From Halobacteriales archaeon SW_10_68_16 (GTDB lineage Archaea; Halobacteriota; Halobacteria; Halobacteriales; Haloarculaceae), in the NCBI GenBank assembly GCA_003023485.1, contig PXSG01000087.1, positions 1 through 10,306 on the forward strand: DNA of 10,306 nt, in the 5' to 3' direction. Below are positions 6,722 to 10,306 of this stretch, piece by piece. Made by a program: the position numbers and the translations under genes. The number at the start of each line of letters is the position of its first letter. The stretch's first letter is position 1. A model generated the notes under the pieces. The model worked only from the letters and a program-made list of their open reading frames with translations. It searched no databases and had not been told where the DNA came from.

Positions 6722-7813
6722 CTACGCCTCGCCGCTCTCGTCCTCGTCGACCCCGTCCGAAAGCCGCAGGAACGCGTCGAGGATAGCCCGTTTTGCCACT
6801 GCGCCCTGGGTGGTCCAGTGGTGGGCGTAGTCGAGCATGTCGTCGTAGACGTCGGGCTTGCAGCCCGCGGCCTTCGGATGGCCGCCGCCGTTGACCTTGG
6901 CGGCGACCTCGTGGCAGCGCTCGAAGGCGTCCGTGCCACGGATCGACGCCGACCCGGCGGGCTTGACGACGACGGAGGCGTCCGCACCCTGCTCGCGCAG
7001 CGCCTCGGCGACCTCGTTTTGCGAACAGCGGCCGTACGTGACGCCGACGGTCCAGGGGCCGACCTCCCGGAGCTGTGCGCGCTCGACGGCCTTCTCGATG
7101 AGGGCGTCCTTCTCGACGCGGCGCCCGGCGAGAAAGTCCTCGACTGCCGGCGGGAGGTCCGCGCCGTGTTCGAGGACGGTCTCGACGTACTCCTCGGGGT
7201 CGGCCCAGTAGGCGTAATCGGCGAGGTCGTCGCTGCGGGGGTCCTCGCGGATCCAGAGGTCGTGGTCGCGGGTCGCGGCCGCGAGGTCGGCGTATTGCTC
7301 GGCGAAGTCGTACGCGAGTTCTTCGAGGGTCACATCGGCCGAGCAGACCTCTCCGGAGGCGCCGACCACGAGGTCCACGTCCGCCCCACGCACCGCGTCG
7401 GCCACGTCGTCGTCCCACTGGTGGTGGTCGTACCACGCGACCGTGCCGGCGTGGGCCACGAGGTTCGCGAGGCCGTTGACGTCCCCGGTGCTGTCGGGAC
7501 AGAGGTCACAGACGAACACGTCGGCGCCGGACTCGGCGTACTCGGCGGTCCAGGCGACCGCGTCCTGTATCTCGTGGGGACCCGCGGGGACGAGCGCGGC
7601 CCCGTCGTGGGCGCGCCGGATCAGCGCCGTACAGGCGAGTCCGTCCGCGTCCGGGTCGGCCACGACGACCGTCTCCGCGCCCGAAAGCGTGGCTGCGATC
7701 TCCCGTTCGGCCTGCTCGCGCTCGACGGCGTCGGGCCGGAAGAAGCCCTCCCCCGGGAGGACCGACTTGCGCTCGATGGAGAGTCGGTCGTCGTCGATGA
7801 GCCAGTCGTCCAT
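6722..7813 (-). CDS. DHH/DHHA1-family phosphoesterase
   Basis: A 363-residue member of the DHH superfamily, whose members hydrolyse phosphodiesters (RecJ and GdpP/NrnA-like enzymes) using two metal ions. The DHH domain shows motif I ADPDADG (52-58), motif II CDLCPD (102-107), the name-giving DHH in WYDHHQ (127-132) and motif IV RDHDLW (182-187). The C-terminal DHHA1 domain carries NGGGHPKAAG (308-317), the substrate-binding glycine loop. About 45 N-terminal residues precede the core, starting MDDWLIDDDRL. The substrate is not evident. The single DHH-DHHA1 layout resembles nanoRNase or cyclic-dinucleotide phosphodiesterases more than full RecJ, but haloarchaea have several RecJ-like paralogues. 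Upstream, 44 bases away on the same strand, is a universal stress protein gene; a weak CTTTGC patch near 7835-7840 is the only promoter-like sequence, so read-through from the USP gene is possible. Confidence 0.93.
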   Translation of the reverse strand: MDDWLIDDDRLSIERKSVLPGEGFFRPDAVEREQAEREIAATLSGAETVVVADPDADGLACTALIRRAHDGAALVPAGPHEIQDAVAWTAEYAESGADVFVCDLCPDSTGDVNGLANLVAHAGTVAWYDHHQWDDDVADAVRGADVDLVVGASGEVCSADVTLEELAYDFAEQYADLAAATRDHDLWIREDPRSDDLADYAYWADPEEYVETVLEHGADLPPAVEDFLAGRRVEKDALIEKAVERAQLREVGPWTVGVTYGRCSQNEVAEALREQGADASVVVKPAGSASIRGTDAFERCHEVAAKVNGGGHPKAAGCKPDVYDDMLDYAHHWTTQGAVAKRAILDAFLRLSDGVDEDESGEA

Positions 7814-7857
7814 ACCGCAACGAGCGCCCCGGGTGCAAAGAAGGCCCCGGAACCGCC

Positions 7858-8319
7858 TCAGAATCCGGTCGACGCCTCGCGCTCGTCCTCGCCCAGCTGG
7901 CGGACCGTCAGCACGGGGACGGGGCAGCGACGGACGATGGCCTCGGCGACGCTCCCCAGGAGGAACGCGTGGTCGCCGTGGCGCCCGCGGGTACCGGTCG
8001 CGACGACGTCGGCGTCGACCTCGTGGGCGTAGGCGACGATCTCGTCGGTCGGGTCGCCCTCCCTGAGGGCGGTGACGACCTCACAGCCGGCCGGGTCGGC
8101 CTCGCTCTCGACGACAGAGAGGGCCTCCCCGCCCGCCGCTTCGAGGGCGTCCTCGAGGTCCGCCCGGACCGTCTCGGGCGAGGCGCGGAGTTCACCGGTG
8201 TCGACGACGTAGAGGGCGTGGACGGCCGCGTCGAAGCGGTCCGCGAGGTCGAGTGCCATCCGGACCGCACGGCCGGCGCTCTCGGAGCCGTCGGTCGCGA
8301 TGACGACCGTCTCGAACAT
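7858..8319 (-). CDS. Universal stress protein, UspA family, ATP-binding type
   Basis: A 153-residue single-domain USP, a cytosolic Rossmann-like alpha/beta protein, usually dimeric, often linked to stress or energy signalling. The first strand and loop VVIATDGSESAGRAV (5-19) is canonical. The nucleotide motif G-x2-G-x9-G-S/T is intact: G109, G112, then G122-S123 (GTRGRHGDHAFLLGS). It is followed by AEAIVRRCPVPVLTVR, the usual last helix and strand. ATP binding is therefore expected; a specific pathway is not known. The open frame continues far upstream, but the ATG at 8319 gives the family's N-terminus and has a TATA-like element at -27. It diverges from the USP-like gene at 8398 across a symmetric 78-base region, and lies 44 bases before the DHH phosphoesterase. 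Confidence 0.93.
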   Translation of the reverse strand: MFETVVIATDGSESAGRAVRMALDLADRFDAAVHALYVVDTGELRASPETVRADLEDALEAAGGEALSVVESEADPAGCEVVTALREGDPTDEIVAYAHEVDADVVATGTRGRHGDHAFLLGSVAEAIVRRCPVPVLTVRQLGEDEREASTGF

Positions 8320-8343
8320 ACCCACGGCTCGGCCGGGGCCGTG

Positions 8344-8370
8344 AAAAGCCGCGCGGTTTCGGCGGCTTTT
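8344..8370. promoter_or_regulatory. Symmetric divergent promoter with 9-base inverted repeat
   Basis: AAAAGCCGC (8344-8352) and GCGGCTTTT (8362-8370) are perfect inverted arms around a 9-base spacer. The outer ends of the arms are the T-rich TATA-like elements of both genes: CTTTTC read leftward (8343-8348, about -27 from 8319) and CTTTTTG read rightward (8366-8372, about -29 from 8398). The dyad centre, 8357, lies 38 and 41 bases from the two starts. This could be an operator for shared control, two mirrored BRE/TATA elements, or both. Confidence 0.6.
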
Positions 8371-8397
8371 TGCCCGGCGCGCGCCGACTCCCGGCCG

Positions 8398-8841
8398 ATG
8401 GATGTCGAGATCGATCTCGTGCTCGCGCCCGTCGACGGCAGCGACGCGGCCGAGACGACCGTCGAGTACGCGGTCGCGGTCGCCGGGCGGTACGGCGCGG
8501 ACCTGCACCTGCTGCACGTCCTCGACGAGGGGGTCGTCCGGGGGCTGGACACCGGCGACGTGGCCGCCGAGTCGGTCGCCGACCACCACCGCGCGTTCGC
8601 CGACGACGTCCGCAATCGACTTCCCGACGGGGTGTCCCTCTCGACGTCCTCGGCGGCGGGCTTCTCGCCGGGCCGCCTCTCCCGGAGCCCCGGCAGTGTG
8701 ATCCTCGACTCGGCCGAGGAACTCGGCGCCGACTTCCTGGTCGTGCCCCGGGAGGGGTCGGGCACGGACCCCGACGCGACGCTCGGGAAGGCGGCGCTGT
8801 ACGTCCTCGAGTACGCGAGCCAGCCAGTGCTGTCGGTTTAG
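8398..8841 (+). CDS. USP-like protein with degenerate nucleotide motif
   Basis: A 147-residue single-domain USP-fold protein. The start LVLAPVDGSDAAETTVEYAV (7-26) matches the first USP strand and helix. LHLLHVLDEG (37-46) is the second strand, and ILDSAEELGADFLVVPREG (102-120) leads to the usual nucleotide loop. That loop, however, reads PREGSGTDPDATLGKA and lacks the G-x2-G-x9-G-S/T pattern seen intact in the neighbouring USP. The final strand SQPVLSV is canonical. ATP binding is therefore doubtful, and it may act as a non-nucleotide partner or dimerisation subunit. The ATG at 8398 is supported by a TATA-like element at -29. The stop overlaps that of the convergent GNAT gene by 4 bases. Role unknown; possible hetero-dimerisation with the divergent USP is inference. 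Confidence 0.88.
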   Translation: MDVEIDLVLAPVDGSDAAETTVEYAVAVAGRYGADLHLLHVLDEGVVRGLDTGDVAAESVADHHRAFADDVRNRLPDGVSLSTSSAAGFSPGRLSRSPGSVILDSAEELGADFLVVPREGSGTDPDATLGKAALYVLEYASQPVLSV

Positions 8842-9350
8842 AGCTGGATGGCCATCTCCATCTCGAAACTCTGGGCGTCGGTCGTCTCGAACCCCACCGT
8901 CCTGTAGAGCCTGATCGCGGGGTCGTTCCAGCGTTCGACGGTCAGCCAGACGTCCGCGACGCCCTCGGCCTGGGCCCACCCGAGCAGCGACCGGACCAGT
9001 TCCGTCCCGATGCGCGCCCCCTGGAAGCCGTCGAGGACGAAGATGGCCAGTTCGTAGTCGCCATCCGCGTCGGGGACGAGCGTGGCGTGGCCGACCGCGC
9101 GGTCGCCGTGCGAGGCGACGACGTTGAAACTGTCGGCGGCCAGCACCGCATCGAGCCACTCGCGGATCTCTTCCTCCCCGATAGGTGGGATTCCCTGTGC
9201 CCTGTCGCCGGGGTCGAAGTCGACGTACATCGCCACGAGGGTCTCGAAGGCCTCCGTTCCAGCCCGGTCGACGACGATGTCGCGGCCCTCGGCGTCGGTG
9301 AACTCGCGTGGCGGCGTCGGGAAGTCGGCGGGCGCGTCGGCGTCGGTCAT
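8838..9350 (-). CDS. GNAT-family N-acetyltransferase
   Basis: A 170-residue protein with one GNAT domain (about 22-170). The region MYVDFDPGDRAQGIPP (41-56) is the N-terminal helix part. The core has ELAIFVLDGFQGARIGTELV (100-119), with the acetyl-CoA loop Q110-G-A-R-I-G115 fitting Q/R-x-x-G-x-G/A. WLTVERWNDPAIRLYRTVGF (135-154) provides motif B with its conserved Asn and Tyr. The acceptor is unknown; GNATs of this size acetylate protein lysines, N-termini or small molecules. The ATG overlaps the TGA of the upstream USP-like gene as ATGA (9347-9350), so the pair is very likely co-transcribed and translationally coupled. No separate promoter is visible. The TAA stop overlaps the TAG of the convergent USP-like gene. 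Confidence 0.9.
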   Translation of the reverse strand: MTDADAPADFPTPPREFTDAEGRDIVVDRAGTEAFETLVAMYVDFDPGDRAQGIPPIGEEEIREWLDAVLAADSFNVVASHGDRAVGHATLVPDADGDYELAIFVLDGFQGARIGTELVRSLLGWAQAEGVADVWLTVERWNDPAIRLYRTVGFETTDAQSFEMEMAIQL

Positions 9351-9700
9351 CGTATCAGCGTGACCGACATCGTTGCGTTCAGGAGCACGAACTCCGTGAG
9401 GCTGTCCAGCTGTATCTTCCCCATCGGACTCCGCTCGCCCCCCGGGAGGACGATCCGGTCGGCCCCCTCGCGTTCGGCCAGTTCGACGATGGCCGGCGCG
9501 GGGTCGCCGTCGACCTCCCGTACCTCCCAGTCCGGGTCCGCGTCGTCGAGGCGCTCGCTCGCACGCCGGGCCAGGCGCTCGCAGCCGTCGCCGTAGACCG
9601 CCACCGTGAGGGAGTCGCTCGCCACCGCGGCACGCTCGAGGGCCGTCTCGAAGGCCGCGAACGCGGACTCGCCGGGACCGAGCGCGAACAGGACGTGCAC
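9347..9700 (-). CDS. Short USP-like protein
   Basis: A 117-residue protein. The GTG start gives (M)HVLFALGPGESAFAAFETAL; the middle is acidic, and the end reads DRIVLPGGERSPMGKIQLDS with a final strand ATMSVTLIR. The HVLFALG first strand, the Ala-rich helix, the ADRIVLPGG strand and the last VTLIR strand follow the USP order, but the protein is shorter than a normal USP (about 140-150 residues). GGERSPMGK occupies the nucleotide-loop position without the full G-x2-G-x9-G-S/T motif. The open frame extends 125 codons upstream, but that part is antisense to the next gene and does not resemble USP. The GTG at 9700 is supported by TTTATG centred at -27. It overlaps the GNAT gene as ATGA. USP family membership is likely; function is unknown. 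Confidence 0.82.
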   Translation of the reverse strand: MHVLFALGPGESAFAAFETALERAAVASDSLTVAVYGDGCERLARRASERLDDADPDWEVREVDGDPAPAIVELAEREGADRIVLPGGERSPMGKIQLDSLTEFVLLNATMSVTLIR

Positions 9701-9723
9701 ACGCCCCGTTGCGCGGGCCAGCA

Positions 9724-9729
9724 CATAAA
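9724..9729 (-). promoter_or_regulatory. TATA box of the USP-like/GNAT pair
   Basis: On the minus strand this reads TTTATG, centred 27 bases before the GTG at 9700. It decides the start of the USP-like gene and serves both coupled genes. It lies back to back with the promoter of the rightward gene at 9773. Confidence 0.65.
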
Positions 9730-9742
9730 GACGGTCGATACG

Positions 9743-9749
9743 CTTTTTC
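9743..9749 (+). promoter_or_regulatory. TATA-like element of the rightward gene at 9773
   Basis: CTTTTTC is centred 27 bases before the ATG at 9773. Together with the leftward TATA box at 9724-9729 it makes a compact divergent promoter with core elements about 20 bases apart, so the two may compete or be co-controlled. Confidence 0.55.
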
Positions 9750-9772
9750 GCCGGGGCGTCCCAGGGACGCCC

Positions 9773-10306
9773 ATGGCAGACGAGTCCGGAGCCGACGAGG
9801 CCGAATCCCGCGCGGGACGCGCGAGGGACCGATCGGGCGGCGACGAGGACCCGTCGGACACCGACGTCGGAATCGACCGCGACCGCGACCCCGAGGTTCC
9901 CGAGGACGTTCGCACGTACGACCGCTTCACGAAGATCGAGGAGAGCACCTACGAGCGGGCGAACGAGTTCCTCCGCGAGCGGACCTACATCACCGCCCGC
10001 GAGTGGGCCATCGCCCGCCTGTGTGCGGACTTCCGGACGGAGACGGGCGTCGAGATGACCAAGATCGGCGAGCACCTGCCCGAGCTGGTCCCCTTCATGA
10101 CCGACACCTACTCGCCGCAGGCGGTCAATCAGGCCCGGGCCTCCTTCGAGGAGAAGGTCCGCACCGCGGGGGCGACGTTCCTCTACGGCGCGATGTCGGA
10201 TTTCTTCACCGCCGAGGAACTCGACGACGTGATGTACGAGGCCACCGAGGTCGCGAAGTTCCTGCTGGAAGTCGAGGGCGTCGACCTCTCTGTCGAGGAG
10301 GAACTC
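9773..10306 (+). CDS. Conserved haloarchaeal protein of unknown function, 3' end cut by window
   Basis: The open frame runs 178 codons from the ATG to the window edge with no stop, so the C-terminus is missing. Residues 1-48 are a low-complexity, mostly acidic and Arg-rich leader (MADESGADEAES, then DVGIDRDRDPEVPED), probably disordered. From about 49 the protein is compact and helical: YDRFTKIEESTYERANEFLR (49-68), YITAREWAIARLCADFRTE (72-90), EMTKIGEHLPELVPFM (94-109), a Tyr/Gln-rich turn (YSPQAVNQARASFEEKVR), then FLYGAMSDFFTAEELDDVMY (136-155) and an acidic end. The wording resembles a haloarchaea-restricted domain family, possibly DUF5806, recalled without certainty. The 72-110 segment could be a helix-turn-helix, but this is unproven. 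The ATG is supported by the TATA-like element at -27. Function unknown. Confidence 0.82.
   Translation, partial: MADESGADEAESRAGRARDRSGGDEDPSDTDVGIDRDRDPEVPEDVRTYDRFTKIEESTYERANEFLRERTYITAREWAIARLCADFRTETGVEMTKIGEHLPELVPFMTDTYSPQAVNQARASFEEKVRTAGATFLYGAMSDFFTAEELDDVMYEATEVAKFLLEVEGVDLSVEEEL

Noticed and set aside
6568..6987. The 140-codon N-terminal extension open in the nnr frame
   Set aside because: It is Pro/Ser/Arg-rich without family similarity, overlaps the 3' end of the DHH gene in another frame, and the ATG at 6567 has a TATA-like element at -28 and the expected Nnr N-terminus.
6686..8032. A 448-codon open frame on the + strand
   Set aside because: It is the antisense shadow of the DHH phosphoesterase and USP genes, caused by the G/C third-position bias. 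No domain is recognisable, and the minus strand carries clear motifs.
8344..8370. The USP dyad as a rho-independent-like terminator or RNA hairpin
   Set aside because: It lies between divergent start codons, where neither transcript needs to end, and its T-runs coincide with core promoter positions.
9701..10075. The 125-codon upstream extension of the short USP-like ORF
   Set aside because: It lies antisense to the gene at 9773, has no USP similarity, and the GTG at 9700 has a TATA box at the right distance.

Overview
The window is chromosomal DNA from a halophilic archaeon (class Halobacteria). It is very GC-rich with a strong G/C preference at third codon positions. The predicted proteins are loaded with Asp and Glu. 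Most genes have an AT-rich TATA-like element about 25-29 bases before the start codon and no visible Shine-Dalgarno site, which is the usual picture for leaderless haloarchaeal transcripts. The gene families (FEN-1, proteasome alpha, archaeal SBDS, archaeal HflX) agree. No IS element, tRNA, rRNA or CRISPR array was seen.

Positions 1-2221: a GNAT acetyltransferase and flap endonuclease FEN-1 lie on the + strand. A gene-poor stretch follows, holding a possible decayed minus-strand frame convergent with fen, a 45-residue zinc-ribbon micro-gene (1868-2005), and the C-terminal part only of RNase P component 2 (Pop5, 2006-2221). The Pop5 remnant begins at the zinc-ribbon stop codon, in the same frame, and its 5' half is not in the window. 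This is the most unusual place in the window.

Positions 2224-5121: proteasome alpha subunit (psmA), SBDS ribosome-maturation protein and the ribosome-associated GTPase HflX lie head to tail. They form a translation and protein quality-control block. SBDS and HflX each have their own core promoter. psmA sits 2 bases after the Pop5 remnant, and its best promoter candidate lies inside that remnant.

Positions 5140-8319, minus strand: a universal stress protein, a DHH/DHHA1 phosphoesterase and the bifunctional NAD(P)HX epimerase/dehydratase Nnr are transcribed leftward. Nnr is convergent with hflX.

Positions 8320-10306: a second, motif-degenerate USP-like gene diverges from the first across a perfect dyad that contains both TATA boxes. 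A translationally coupled pair (short USP-like protein, then GNAT acetyltransferase) follows on the minus strand. The + strand start of a conserved haloarchaeal protein of unknown function runs off the right edge.

Most genes are ordinary housekeeping or stress genes. No new multi-gene defence or biosynthetic system was recognised. The points worth a second look are the Pop5/zinc-ribbon junction and the symmetric USP divergent promoter.
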